Positions 9,667 to 16,907 of a DNA stretch of 64,000 bases are shown here, one piece after another. Numbering within the stretch: the first letter of the stretch is position 1; each line of letters begins with the position of its first letter. The position numbers and the translations under genes are program-made. Under the pieces are notes generated by a model. That model did not search any database. It was not told the origin of the DNA and saw only the letters and a program-made list of their open reading frames with translations. This DNA comes from an uncultured Deferribacterales bacterium (GTDB taxonomy: Bacteria; Chrysiogenota; Deferribacteres; Deferribacterales; Mucispirillaceae), in the NCBI GenBank assembly GCA_947853665.1, contig CANTXF010000008.1, positions 1 through 64,000 of the forward strand, written 5' to 3'.

Positions 9667-10634
9667 AAAATCTGATAACTGCGGCCATATTCGTTTTCTC
9701 TGCTCTCGTTTTCCTGTGCGCCCCGTTTATCGGGATACAGGATTTCAGCTTTAAGGATATTTTCCTTGGCGGAGCGCCCGGCGAAATATTCTGGAAAATA
9801 CGGCTGCCCAGGGTTATAACCTCCTTTATCGCGGGGAGCGTGCTTTCCGCCGGAGGGCTGGTTTTTCAGTCCATGTTCAAGAACCCCATAGCCACGCCTT
9901 TTACTTTAGGCGTTTCAAGCGGGGCTTCGTTAGGCGCGGCGGTTTATTTCTTTTTCGGTTTTTCCGTATCCGTGCCGGGGTTTTTCGGCGGCTCCCTTTT
10001 CGCACTGTGCGGGGCTGCCGTATCAATCTTCATAGTTTACGGCACGGCTTCCCTTATCGGCGGGAAAAACGACACGGGAATACTTCTTGTAGGCGTGGCC
10101 CTGAATTTCCTCTGCTCCGGCCTTATAATGTTTATACAATACTCCGTGGATTTGATAAGCTCCCACAGGATAATGTACTACACCATAGGCAGCATAAGCG
10201 GCGCAGGCATGAAGGACGCCCTGTACCTGCTGCCCGTGGCCGTTATAGGCTGTTCCGTAATAATGTTTTTAAGGCGGGAGCTGGACCTTATCTCCATGGG
10301 GGAGGAAACCGCATCGGCAAGGGGAGTAAACACGCCGGCGGTAACGGCCGTTCTCTATTTTACCGTATCGGCGATGATAGCCTGCGTAGTGGCCCTGTGC
10401 GGCCCAATAGGATTCGTTGGCATGATGGCTCCCCATATATGCAGGCTTATGACGGGGGCTTCAAACATGAGGCTTACGCCGGTCGCCATAGTTTTCGGAG
10501 GCGCCTTTCTTACGATATGCGACACGGCGGCAAGAACGATATTCGCGCCGACGGAAATGCCCGTGGGCATAATAACCTCCGTACTGGGCGCTCCGTTCTT
10601 TATATTTCTTATAATAAAAAAGAAAAGGATGTAA
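9663..10634 (+). CDS. btuC: ABC transporter permease of the B12 importer (BtuC/FecCD family)
   Basis: Polytopic inner-membrane permease, 323 aa, with about nine to ten hydrophobic segments. Family motifs are RLPRVITSFIAGSVLSAGGL with FQSMFKNPIATPFTLGVSSG in the first third, GPIGFVGMMAPHICRL (the ATPase-coupling region) and the C-terminal PTEMPVGIITSVLGAPFFIFL. It is the last gene of the riboswitch-controlled operon. No clear terminator hairpin with a T run follows within 200 bases. Confidence 0.9.
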   Translation: MKNLITAAIFVFSALVFLCAPFIGIQDFSFKDIFLGGAPGEIFWKIRLPRVITSFIAGSVLSAGGLVFQSMFKNPIATPFTLGVSSGASLGAAVYFFFGFSVSVPGFFGGSLFALCGAAVSIFIVYGTASLIGGKNDTGILLVGVALNFLCSGLIMFIQYSVDLISSHRIMYYTIGSISGAGMKDALYLLPVAVIGCSVIMFLRRELDLISMGEETASARGVNTPAVTAVLYFTVSAMIACVVALCGPIGFVGMMAPHICRLMTGASNMRLTPVAIVFGGAFLTICDTAARTIFAPTEMPVGIITSVLGAPFFIFLIIKKKRM

Positions 10635-10845
10635 AAACCTCATCAACTCCTAAAAATAATTATACTTCTCATATAAGATACGGCAGGAAAGAACAGGTGT
10701 AGGCCTATATTTGCCTTTCTGACGGCTATACGATGTGAATATTGATGATAGTCAGAGTACATAAATCTGCCGGACAAACCCCTTCATAAGCTCCTCACAA
10801 TACCGTTAAACGCATTGATACGGGTTCCTTATAAGTCCGACCGGC

Positions 10846-11040
10846 TTATCCCTTATATGTTATGGCTTTTTTAATGGCGTCTCTGACTACCTGCTCTATA
10901 TTCTCCACAAGGGTATCGTGAAGCTGCCGCATTGCGTTTTCCGGCGATGGTTTCACTGTAAATAGTTTATAAGTCTCAATTTCTAAAGCCTTTGAAATAC
11001 GCTCCATCATTTCAGGAGACGGTAAAGTATTTACATCAAA
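10846..11040 (-). pseudogene. C-terminal remnant of an XRE-type helix-turn-helix regulator
   Basis: An open frame of about 65 codons without a start codon runs from a TGA at 11043-11041 to a TAA at 10848-10846. Its first half (LPSPEMMERISKALEI, then ETYKLF) matches the last helices of XRE/Cro-type DNA-binding domains. The rest is a charged helix ending in AIKKAITYKG. The upstream part that should hold the recognition helix is missing. It looks like a decayed gene, and it marks the gap between the B12 operon and the tRNA gene as an accessory scar. Confidence 0.55.
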
Positions 11041-11137
11041 TCACTTATAATACATACTAACGGACATACTGACAGTCACTACCGGATTTTATGAAATCCT
11101 CTTGGAACATCCAGGAAGATTATACCCTAAAAATACG

Positions 11138-11175
11138 CAAAAGAAAAGGGCTTCCGAGATTTCTCCGGAAGCCCT
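11138..11175 (-). terminator. Terminator after tRNA-Ser
   Basis: GGGCTTCCG (11148-11156) pairs perfectly with CGGAAGCCC (11166-11174). On the minus strand the stem is followed by a T-rich tract (CTTTTCTTTT). It lies 16 bases downstream of the tRNA. Confidence 0.85.
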
Positions 11176-11190
11176 GAAACTTAAATTAAG

Positions 11191-11278
11191 CGGAGGAGGT
11201 AGGATTCGAACCCACGGTAGGCTATAAACCCACAACGGTTTTCAAGACCGCCGCCTTAAACCACTCGGCCACTCCTCC
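11191..11278 (-). tRNA. tRNA-Ser (anticodon UGA)
   Basis: An 88-nt class II tRNA. Acceptor GGAGGAG pairs with CTCCTCC, followed by discriminator G. The D arm begins TGGCCGAGTGGTTTAAGGC as in bacterial serine tRNAs. The anticodon loop CTTGAAA gives anticodon TGA, a long variable arm follows, and the T arm contains GGTTCGAATCC. The 3' CCA is not encoded, since the next bases are CTTAA. Confidence 0.95.
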
Positions 11279-11332
11279 GTATATGAAAAAACGACGGCCC
11301 GTATAAACGTTAAATACGGACATCACAAATCA

Positions 11333-11361
11333 ACTAAAACTTAAAACATCAATACTGTCAA
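11333..11361 (-). promoter_or_regulatory. Putative sigma-70 promoter of tRNA-Ser
   Basis: On the minus strand a perfect TTGACA (11361-11356) is followed after 17 bases by TTTAGT (11338-11333), a 4/6 match to the -10 consensus. Transcription would begin about 45 bases before the tRNA. Confidence 0.4.
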
Positions 11362-12111
11362 GCGATTTTTTATAATCCGGGGGCCTGATACGCCGCTGTC
11401 TTCTCTTTCGCCTCATGCGCCGGATATGGTTCTGCAAAAATGCCATAATACCGGTTTTTCGCCCACCGGATGAGCCTGCGCGTCAGGCTTTTGCAGACGC
11501 CGTCAAACATAGCGGGAAGTTCATAACCCGGAAAAAGCGGACAAGGCACACGGCCAGACAGGGCGCCGCCCTATGCCGGAGCTTTTACCGGACGTAACAC
11601 CGCCTGGCATACCGTTTCGTCAAAGGCGGACGTAATCCAAAAACAAATACGCCTCCAACTTACCGGCCGGAATATAAAAAAATAAACGGAGTAAAAGCCC
11701 CAGCTGCCTGCCGGGATATAAATCAAATAAAAACGGCGGGCTATTTTGCCGCCCCACTGATTGGAAGCATTTATTAAGCATGGCCTTTTCCTGAACGGAT
11801 TTTATATGCCGCTCAATATATCTAATATACTATGCAATATTGACTGAAATAATTATGTTTATCAATCAAAATATATTTTAATATTAAGAACATATACAAT
11901 CAGTATATTATTAAATAAATTTACATGAAGCAAAAATCTATAAAATTTCTATTGTTTTAAGTTAAAAAATTTTATATAGAAATATTGCGATAGGACAAAA
12001 CATTTTAAAATTATGCCGCGTAAGCTGCAAACCATTTATAATACCGTATTAAAACAGATATACCCTATTTGACAGCAGACGCCGCATAAGAGTTTGCCGG
12101 AAGCGAAGCAA
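11362..12111. other. Gene-free, partly AT-rich stretch
   Basis: No convincing gene was found in about 750 bp. The part up to 11760 has ordinary composition with only short frames lacking ribosome binding sites. From about 11800 to 12050 the sequence is strongly AT-rich. It lies on the far side of the rpmH-yidC block, where origins occur in some bacteria, but I saw no DnaA boxes (TTATCCACA-like) in it. Confidence 0.5.
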
Positions 12112-12247
12112 AAAACGGGACTCGCCTAAATTAATGCGGTTCGTTTTAGAGCCAGTTCGGAGCAGAAAAGCGGGAGCCGCCTCAAATAATGCGGCTCGCT
12201 TTCTGTCTACCAACATTTGCATTAATTGAAGCAAATGTTTTTTGTCC
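12112..12247. repeat. Array of three hairpin repeats (left side of the YHS gene)
   Basis: Three consecutive inverted repeats have 9-10-nt AT-rich loops: 12112-12147 (AAAACG...CGTTTT with an imperfect inner stem), 12164-12204 (AGAAAAGCGGGAGCCGC against GCGGCTCGCTTTCT) and 12212-12239 (AACATTTGC against GCAAATGTT). The last extends to 12247, so that 12231-12247 is an exact 17-base inverted copy of 12670-12686 on the other side of the YHS gene. Confidence 0.65.
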
Positions 12248-12378
12248 ATCAAAAGCGGCAAAAAAATATCGGCGCCTGAAAACGCCGGTAAAAAACGATA
12301 CCCATGCAGTAAGCCTCTGAAGGATAAGTTATATCCTTTTTTCAAAATATCATATATTCAGCCGCATGGCAACTTGTT

Positions 12379-12645
12379 TCAGACATTTTCCGCCTGTTTC
12401 TGCTCTATAAACTTTTGTTTACATTCGTCTGAACAGAAATAATATATCTTGTCGTAGTATTTAACCTTATATTTTGTAGTTTCGTCTACAAAGGTGCCGC
12501 AGACAGGATCCTGCCTCATTTCAACGGCGCTTTCCTCCGCGGCTTTCTTTTCGCTTTCCGATTTGTTTTCCTGCCTTGAAAACCTTTTAAAGAGAGTAAG
12601 AACCAACACTATAGCCACAAGCACAAGGCCAATTTTCATCAGCAT
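12379..12645 (-). CDS. Membrane-anchored YHS/TRASH-domain protein
   Basis: A small 88-residue protein with an N-terminal transmembrane helix (about residues 4-20), a charged linker and a C-terminal YHS domain. The domain pattern is DPVCGTFVDETT, then YYDKIYYFCSDECKQKF, with three cysteines in the family positions. YHS/TRASH domains bind metal ions and often accompany metal transporters or electron-transfer proteins; the partner here is not known. I chose the ATG at 12645 because GGAG lies 7-8 bases upstream. The open frame reaches much further upstream, but that part runs through hairpin repeats and looks non-coding. It lies just before jag on the same strand, separated from it by repeats. 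Confidence 0.75.
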   Translation of the reverse strand: MLMKIGLVLVAIVLVLTLFKRFSRQENKSESEKKAAEESAVEMRQDPVCGTFVDETTKYKVKYYDKIYYFCSDECKQKFIEQKQAENV

Positions 12646-12669
12646 ATTAAAGCTCCGTAAATTATGTGT

Positions 12670-12843
12670 GGACAAAAAACATTTGCCTGATAAACGCAGA
12701 TATTGATGGACAGAAAACGTCTGCTTTATTAGTGCAGACGTTTCTGATCCAAGCTTGCTCTCAAACGAGAGGAAACAGATAAGCCCGCATCCGCTTTTCC
12801 GTTCCGAGCCTGCTCTCAAGAGAGCCGCGTTAATTATAGCGGC
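12670..12843. repeat. Hairpin repeat array (right side of the YHS gene)
   Basis: Two units share the pattern GGACAnAAAAC-stem-loop-stem: 12678-12704 (AACATTTGC against GCAGATATT, with one mismatch and one G-T pair) and 12708-12750 (GGACAGAAAACGTCTGC against GCAGACGTTTCTGATCC). Two shorter inverted repeats follow (CTCTC/GAGAG at 12758-12771 and GCTCTC/GAGAGC at 12812-12825), then GCCGC/GCGGC at 12824-12843. Stem sequences differ between units with matching changes on both sides, while loops stay AT-rich. Confidence 0.65.
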
Positions 12844-12861
12844 CTGCAAGTTATTAAGGCT

Positions 12862-13536
12862 CTATATCTGCTTATTGCCGCCGCGTCTGGGCTTTTTGCC
12901 GGCGCCGCCTTTTTTATCGCTTACGATACATATCTGCTTTATCTGCCCTTCTCCAGCAGATACGGTGGATACGCCCGGAACGCTTTTAAGGGCTATATGT
13001 ATTTCCTTGCGCATCATCGTCGTCATAGGGGCCAGCTTAACGGTTCTGCCGGTGCGTTTTACCTGCTCAGCCAGGGAAAGGGCCTTTTCCACGTTCTGCT
13101 CCACGGCGCGTGCCCTGTATCCGCCTACATCAACTATAACGCGCACGTCTGAGCTTTCGTCAAGGCGCAGCATTTTATCGGTAATATACTGCAGGGCGTC
13201 AAGAGTCTGGGCCATTTTGCCTATAAGAATATCGGGACGCCCGGTATCTATATTAAGGACTATATCGGAGCCATCGCCCTCCATGGATATGTGGGCGTCG
13301 TCAAAGCCCGCTTTTTCCAGAATATCCGCGAGAATCATCCTTGCCTTGCGCCTGATATGCTCGGCGTCGTTATATTTTATCCTGAGCTTTGCCCTGCGCC
13401 TGCCTATGCCAAGCAGCCCTCTGGAACCGGGGTCGATAACCTCGTATTCCACATATTCTTTAGGTATATCCTGCTGGTTGAGAAACTGCGCCAAAATAAT
13501 TGCGGGAGAGTCCCCTTCCACTTCGAAATATCTCAT
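12862..13536 (-). CDS. jag: Jag/SpoIIIJ-associated RNA-binding protein (KhpB/EloR-like)
   Basis: RNA-binding protein of the Jag family, 224 aa. An N-terminal Jag domain (about residues 1-55, with the conserved PGSRGLLGIGRRRAKL motif) is followed by a KH domain with GRPDILIGKMAQTLDALQYI. A C-terminal R3H-like segment has MTTMMRKEIHIALKSVPGVSTVSAGEG, then a basic glycine-rich tail. In other bacteria it acts with KhpA on RNAs linked to cell-wall synthesis. It directly follows yidC (9-base gap), the usual arrangement. Confidence 0.9.
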   Translation of the reverse strand: MRYFEVEGDSPAIILAQFLNQQDIPKEYVEYEVIDPGSRGLLGIGRRRAKLRIKYNDAEHIRRKARMILADILEKAGFDDAHISMEGDGSDIVLNIDTGRPDILIGKMAQTLDALQYITDKMLRLDESSDVRVIVDVGGYRARAVEQNVEKALSLAEQVKRTGRTVKLAPMTTMMRKEIHIALKSVPGVSTVSAGEGQIKQICIVSDKKGGAGKKPRRGGNKQI

Positions 13537-13545
13537 AAATTTACC

Positions 13546-15072
13546 TCAAGCGGATTTTTTATTAACAATATATTGCTGGACGATAGACAGCACGTTGTTG
13601 GTAAGCCAGTATATTACCAGACCCGACGGAAAGTTGAGGAACAGAAACGTAAAAATTATCGGCATAGCCAAAAATATTTTCTGCTGCATCGGGTCGGCGG
13701 TAGACGGCGTCATTTTCTGCTGGATAAACATGGTAACACCCATGATTACCGGCGTAATATAATACGGGTCTTTCGCGGAAAGGTCAACAAGCCAGCCGAA
13801 AAAAGGAGCGCCTTTCAGCTCTATGGAAATAAGCAGAGCTTTATAAAGAGCGAAGAATATGGGTATCTGTATAAGAAGCGGCAGGCATCCGCTCATGGGG
13901 TTTACGTTATGCTTTTTATAAAGCTCCATCGTGGCCGTGTTCAGCTTCTGAGGGTCGCCCTTAAACTTTTCTTTAAGAGCCAGCATTTCCGGCTGGAGCT
14001 TTGTCATGGCCTTCATGGATTTCATGCCCTTTAATGTAAGGGGCAGGGTTATCACCTTTACAAGCACCGTAAGGCAAATTATGGCCACGCCGTAATTATG
14101 GAATATGCCGTAAAAGAAAATCATTATCTGAAGCATGGGGATGGCGAGAAAGTAAAACCAGCCGAAATCTATGCTGCTCTGGAGGCCTAAACCGAGAGAG
14201 CGCAGGCCGTTATAGGATTTTGGCCCGATATAAAGGTCGAAACCGGAGGCCGCCCTGTCCCCGGGGTTTACGAGAAAGGCCTTTTCCGCCATGGCCACTT
14301 CCCCTCCGGCTTCGGGAGTGATGGAGCCTCTTACAAAATCCCCGGAGGCCGCCGCGAAAAGAAAATATTTTGAGGTATAACCGGCCCAGAGAGGGCTTGA
14401 AAGCTCCTCGGTCTTCGCTTTGTCCGCCTCTACCCTTTCCGTCGTTTTTTTATTGCTGATAACGGCCCCTTCAAAAATATACTTGCTCTCCTCAAAGCCT
14501 TCGCCGAGGCCGGGGCCTATCTTTACCTGAACGGGTATGTTAAGGGTAACGCTGCCGGAGTTCGTAACGCGGACGTTGGTGTTTACAAGGTAGGAACCTT
14601 TTGGAATAAAATACTCTTTGGTTACTATAAGGTCTCCCGATTTGGCGGTAAAGCTCACACGGCGGCCGTTTTCCTCGTCCGCCACGTCCATTCCGTAGCC
14701 GGAAGATATGGGCGTAACAAGGCGCATATAGTTAAAACCGCCGCCTTTATTAAAGGTGATTTCGCCGCCGTCAACGTCTTTCCAGCCGAAAACGGAAGCG
14801 CTCCTTATATCGCCGGTATCGCTGTCGAAGCGTATTTCGAGAGTATCCGTCTTTATGGAAACCGGCTCGGAGAGCTTCACGGCCGGTTTTTCCGCCAGAA
14901 GGGCCGCGTCCAGCGCCTCCGTCTGGCTTTTGTTGTCAAGAGGAGCGGCGGCGGGAGATGTTTCGTTCAGGGTATGCTCCGGGTCTTTAGGCGGAACGGG
15001 AGTAAACAGAAACTGCCACCCTACGAGGATAGCTATGCTTAATACTACGGCAATGACGGTTTTTTTATCCAT
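13546..15072 (-). CDS. yidC: Membrane protein insertase YidC
   Basis: Inserts and folds inner-membrane proteins alone or with SecYEG, 508 aa. It is the Gram-negative form: an N-terminal transmembrane helix (IAVVLSIAILVGWQFLF), a large periplasmic beta domain (about 50-310), then the conserved five-helix insertase core. The core contains GIFHNYGVAII, LTLKGMKSMKAMTKLQPE, the PMSGCLPLLIQIPIFFALYKALL segment and a C-terminal FNFPSGLVIYWLTNN-like stretch. It is followed by jag and preceded by yidD-rnpA-rpmH, the classical order. Confidence 0.95.
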   Translation of the reverse strand: MDKKTVIAVVLSIAILVGWQFLFTPVPPKDPEHTLNETSPAAAPLDNKSQTEALDAALLAEKPAVKLSEPVSIKTDTLEIRFDSDTGDIRSASVFGWKDVDGGEITFNKGGGFNYMRLVTPISSGYGMDVADEENGRRVSFTAKSGDLIVTKEYFIPKGSYLVNTNVRVTNSGSVTLNIPVQVKIGPGLGEGFEESKYIFEGAVISNKKTTERVEADKAKTEELSSPLWAGYTSKYFLFAAASGDFVRGSITPEAGGEVAMAEKAFLVNPGDRAASGFDLYIGPKSYNGLRSLGLGLQSSIDFGWFYFLAIPMLQIMIFFYGIFHNYGVAIICLTVLVKVITLPLTLKGMKSMKAMTKLQPEMLALKEKFKGDPQKLNTATMELYKKHNVNPMSGCLPLLIQIPIFFALYKALLISIELKGAPFFGWLVDLSAKDPYYITPVIMGVTMFIQQKMTPSTADPMQQKIFLAMPIIFTFLFLNFPSGLVIYWLTNNVLSIVQQYIVNKKSA

Positions 15073-15144
15073 TTAAGTCAATTCCTTCAAATATAAATAT
15101 TGCCGCGGGCGATGAAAAGCGCCTGCGGCAGACAACGCGAAAAG

Positions 15145-15399
15145 CTATTTAACGGGGTCGTAGCCGCCCTTGCAGAAAGGGTTGCAGCGCAGTATCCGCC
15201 ACACGGTAAGCAAAAGCCCCAGGATAAAGCCCTTTTTTCTGAACGCTTCTATAGCGTAGGAAGAACAGGTGGGATAAAACCGGCAGTTATTCCCGAAATA
15301 GGGCGATAGAAATAATTTATACAATTCGATAAGCTCAATGGCGACGTTCTTTGGATGCAACGGACTTAAAAAGGCTGACAACTTCTTCCCGGATTTCAT
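15145..15399 (-). CDS. yidD: Membrane protein insertion efficiency factor YidD
   Basis: A small amphipathic inner-membrane-associated protein that helps YidC-dependent insertion, about 84 aa. The diagnostic pattern is [22 protein letters not shown] (split here as [10 protein letters not shown] and [14 protein letters not shown]), followed by [13 protein letters not shown] chose the ATG at 15399; a GTG at 15420 would add seven residues. Either way the gene overlaps the 3' end of rnpA by more than 60 bases. An imperfect hairpin (15102-15129) lies between yidD and yidC without a T run, so it is more likely a processing site than a terminator. Confidence 0.9.
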   Translation of the reverse strand: MKSGKKLSAFLSPLHPKNVAIELIELYKLFLSPYFGNNCRFYPTCSSYAIEAFRKKGFILGLLLTVWRILRCNPFCKGGYDPVK

Positions 15400-15703
15400 G
15401 AAAACCTGCGCCTGCGGCACGCGGCAGCGAACGGATTATTAATAAGATATTTTCCGGAAGAATATTTTTGTTGCACCTGTACACTTCCCTCAATCTGCGT
15501 TTAAGCCTGTTTCTCTCCACGGCAAGGCGGCTTACCTTTTTGCTGACGGTAAAGGCCGCCTTTCTGCCGGCAAGGCTTTCAGCGGATATGTAGTGCAGTA
15601 TGAACAGCTTTCCCGAAAGCCTTTTCCCGGAATATGCGGCCTGAAAATCGCCGCGGGCTCTCAGCCTCTCATTCCGGGGAAAGCCGCGGGGTTTAAGCGG
15701 CAA
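15335..15703 (-). CDS. rnpA: Ribonuclease P protein component
   Basis: Protein subunit of RNase P, which matures tRNA 5' ends, 122 aa. It is basic, with the signature [13 protein letters not shown] in the middle and the [16 protein letters not shown] lead-in. The only start consistent with the conserved N-terminus ([12 protein letters not shown]) is a TTG at 15703, inside the last codons of rpmH. Translation is therefore probably coupled to L34 synthesis. Its 3' end overlaps yidD. Confidence 0.92.
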   Translation of the reverse strand: MPLKPRGFPRNERLRARGDFQAAYSGKRLSGKLFILHYISAESLAGRKAAFTVSKKVSRLAVERNRLKRRLREVYRCNKNILPENILLIIRSLPRAAGAGFHEIREEVVSLFKSVASKERRH

Positions 15704-15833
15704 GGCGTTTGCGGCCTTTAGCGCGCCTTCTTTTTATAACGAGCCTGCCGCCCCTTGTGGACATACGGGCGCGGAAACCCTGTTTGCGGATTTTTTTAAG
15801 ATTGGTTCGCTTTGCGAGAGTAAGCTGAGCCAT
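15693..15833 (-). CDS. rpmH: 50S ribosomal protein bL34
   Basis: Ribosomal protein of 46 aa: [20 protein letters not shown] at the start, then [21 protein letters not shown] near the end. This is the L34 core with the usual SNLKR/GFRARM pattern slightly altered ([11 protein letters not shown]). GGAG precedes the ATG at 15833 by 5 bases. It is too short for many gene finders. It heads the rpmH-rnpA-yidD-yidC-jag block and overlaps rnpA by 11 bases. dnaA, often found on the other side of rpmH, is not here. Confidence 0.93.
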   Translation of the reverse strand: MAQLTLAKRTNLKKIRKQGFRARMSTRGGRLVIKRRRAKGRKRLAA

Positions 15834-16053
15834 GTAATCCTCCGATAGAATTCAATGAACGATAATAATATTTGTTCGGAAAGGTTTTGTCAACCGAAAA
15901 GAAAAGCCCGGCGGGGCTTATTATTGACATTCGCTGGGGCGCCCGGTATATTTTAATACCGGCCCGGAGGAGAAAAACGGATTTTCCCGGCAAAATCAAA
16001 AAAGCACGGCGCGCTGGCGGAAATATACGGCTAAGCCGTAAAGAGGGGGAACG

Positions 16054-16083
16054 ATGCCTATCGCAATCATTGCCGCCTCCTAA
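16054..16083 (+). CDS. Leader peptide of the cat gene (MPIAIIAAS)
   Basis: A nine-codon open frame, ATG at 16054 to TAA at 16083, preceded by a strong AGGGGG ribosome binding site. Its last codons lie inside the 5' arm of a perfect hairpin whose 3' arm holds the cat ribosome binding site. This matches the leaders of inducible cat genes, where drug-stalled ribosomes open the hairpin. The run of Ile and Ala before the end (IIAAS) fits what is known of chloramphenicol stalling, which prefers Ala near the growing end. It is inferred from sequence alone. Confidence 0.75.
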   Translation: MPIAIIAAS

Positions 16084-16110
16084 AAACAATTCAGATTATT
16101 TTTAGGAGGC
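16075..16110 (+). promoter_or_regulatory. Translation attenuator hairpin of cat
   Basis: GCCTCCTAAAAA (16075-16086) is the exact reverse complement of TTTTTAGGAGGC (16099-16110), giving a 12-bp perfect stem with a 12-nt loop. The 3' arm contains the AGGAGG ribosome binding site of the cat gene 10 bases before its ATG, so the site is hidden unless the stem opens. The leader peptide stop codon lies within the 5' arm. Confidence 0.85.
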
Positions 16111-16119
16111 TTAATAAAA

Positions 16120-16779
16120 ATGAAACTTAACGAAATAGATATGACCGCGTGGGAAAGAAGCTCCCATTTCAGCCACTTTATGAAAGGAACCCGCTGCGTA
16201 ATAACCGTTACGGCGGAAACGGACATAACCGGCCTTCCCGAATATGTAAAAAGAGGCGCATTAAAGTTTTATCCGGTATTTACCTACATAATATCAAAAA
16301 CAATAAACGGCAGGCGTGAATTCAAGCTGTCCGCCGGAGCCGGCGGAGCCCCGGGATATTACGACAGGGTGGACCCCTCTTATATAATATTCCACAGGGA
16401 AACGGAAACCGTCACCCAGACCTAGACGGAATATAACCGCGACTTTACAGTATTTTACGAAAATATGAACCGGCGCACCGCCTGCCTTGAAAATTTCCGC
16501 GGGTTTTCTTCAGAGCCCCTTCCGCCTAATATTTTCAACGTTTCATGCCTGCCCTGGCTGGTTTATTCCTCATTAGACCTGCACGTTTTCGACGAAGCCG
16601 CCTATCTGGCCCCCGTAATAACATGGGGCAGATTCCACAGGAAAGATAAGCAAACGGTCATTCCGCTTACGATGCAGATACACCACGCGGCGGCGGACGG
16701 CTTTCATATAGCCAGATTCTTCCGCGAAACGGAGGAAAACGTCAGGCAGTTTATAAATAACAGCGGGAGCGGGCTTTAA
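16120..16779 (+). pseudogene. cat: Type A chloramphenicol acetyltransferase, interrupted by an amber codon
   Basis: Would acetylate chloramphenicol with acetyl-CoA; about 219 aa across the stop. The first 101 codons carry the CAT N-terminus, including YPVFTYIISKTIN. A TAG at 16423-16425 then interrupts the frame, and the same frame continues as TEYNRDFTVFYENMN, NIFNVSCLPW and the catalytic QIHHAAADGFH. In related enzymes the position of the TAG is Trp or Leu, so a single base change (TGG or TTG to TAG) explains it. No frameshift is present and the catalytic His is intact. As written the gene gives a truncated, inactive product unless the amber codon is read through. The inducible leader upstream is intact, which suggests recent inactivation. 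Confidence 0.85.
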
Positions 16780-16793
16780 ACGGAATATAAACT

Positions 16794-16820
16794 CACCGTA
16801 ATGGGGTGTTTATTTTTTTA
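16794..16820 (+). terminator. Weak possible terminator after cat
   Basis: A short stem (CACC, 16794-16797, with GGTG, 16805-16808) is followed by a T-rich tract on the plus strand. The stem is short, so support is weak. Confidence 0.3.
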
Positions 16821-16852
16821 GAAAACCGTACACCTCGCTGCTTTTAGCCGAA

Positions 16853-16881
16853 TAAAAAAGCCCGCCTTTAAAAAGGCGGGC
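16853..16881 (-). terminator. Rho-independent terminator of the fabI/DUF1963 unit
   Basis: GCCCGCCTTT (16860-16869) pairs with AAAGGCGGGC (16872-16881). A run of A before it on the plus strand gives a T6 tail on the minus strand. Confidence 0.9.
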
Positions 16882-16907
16882 AAGCGATACTCCATAATAC
16901 CATAAAC

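Noticed and set aside
10007-10702. 231-codon plus-strand frame
   Set aside because: It is a shadow of the permease gene in another frame, rich in Arg and His.
11800-12050. AT-rich region considered as a replication origin
   Set aside because: It lies near the rpmH block but shows no DnaA boxes, and dnaA and dnaN are absent.
12049-12345. 98-codon minus-strand frame
   Set aside because: It runs through the hairpin repeats, has no ribosome binding site, and its periodic pattern comes from the repeats.
12112-12843. Hairpin arrays considered as a CRISPR
   Set aside because: Units are not evenly spaced, there are no unique spacers of constant length and no cas genes; the stems themselves vary.
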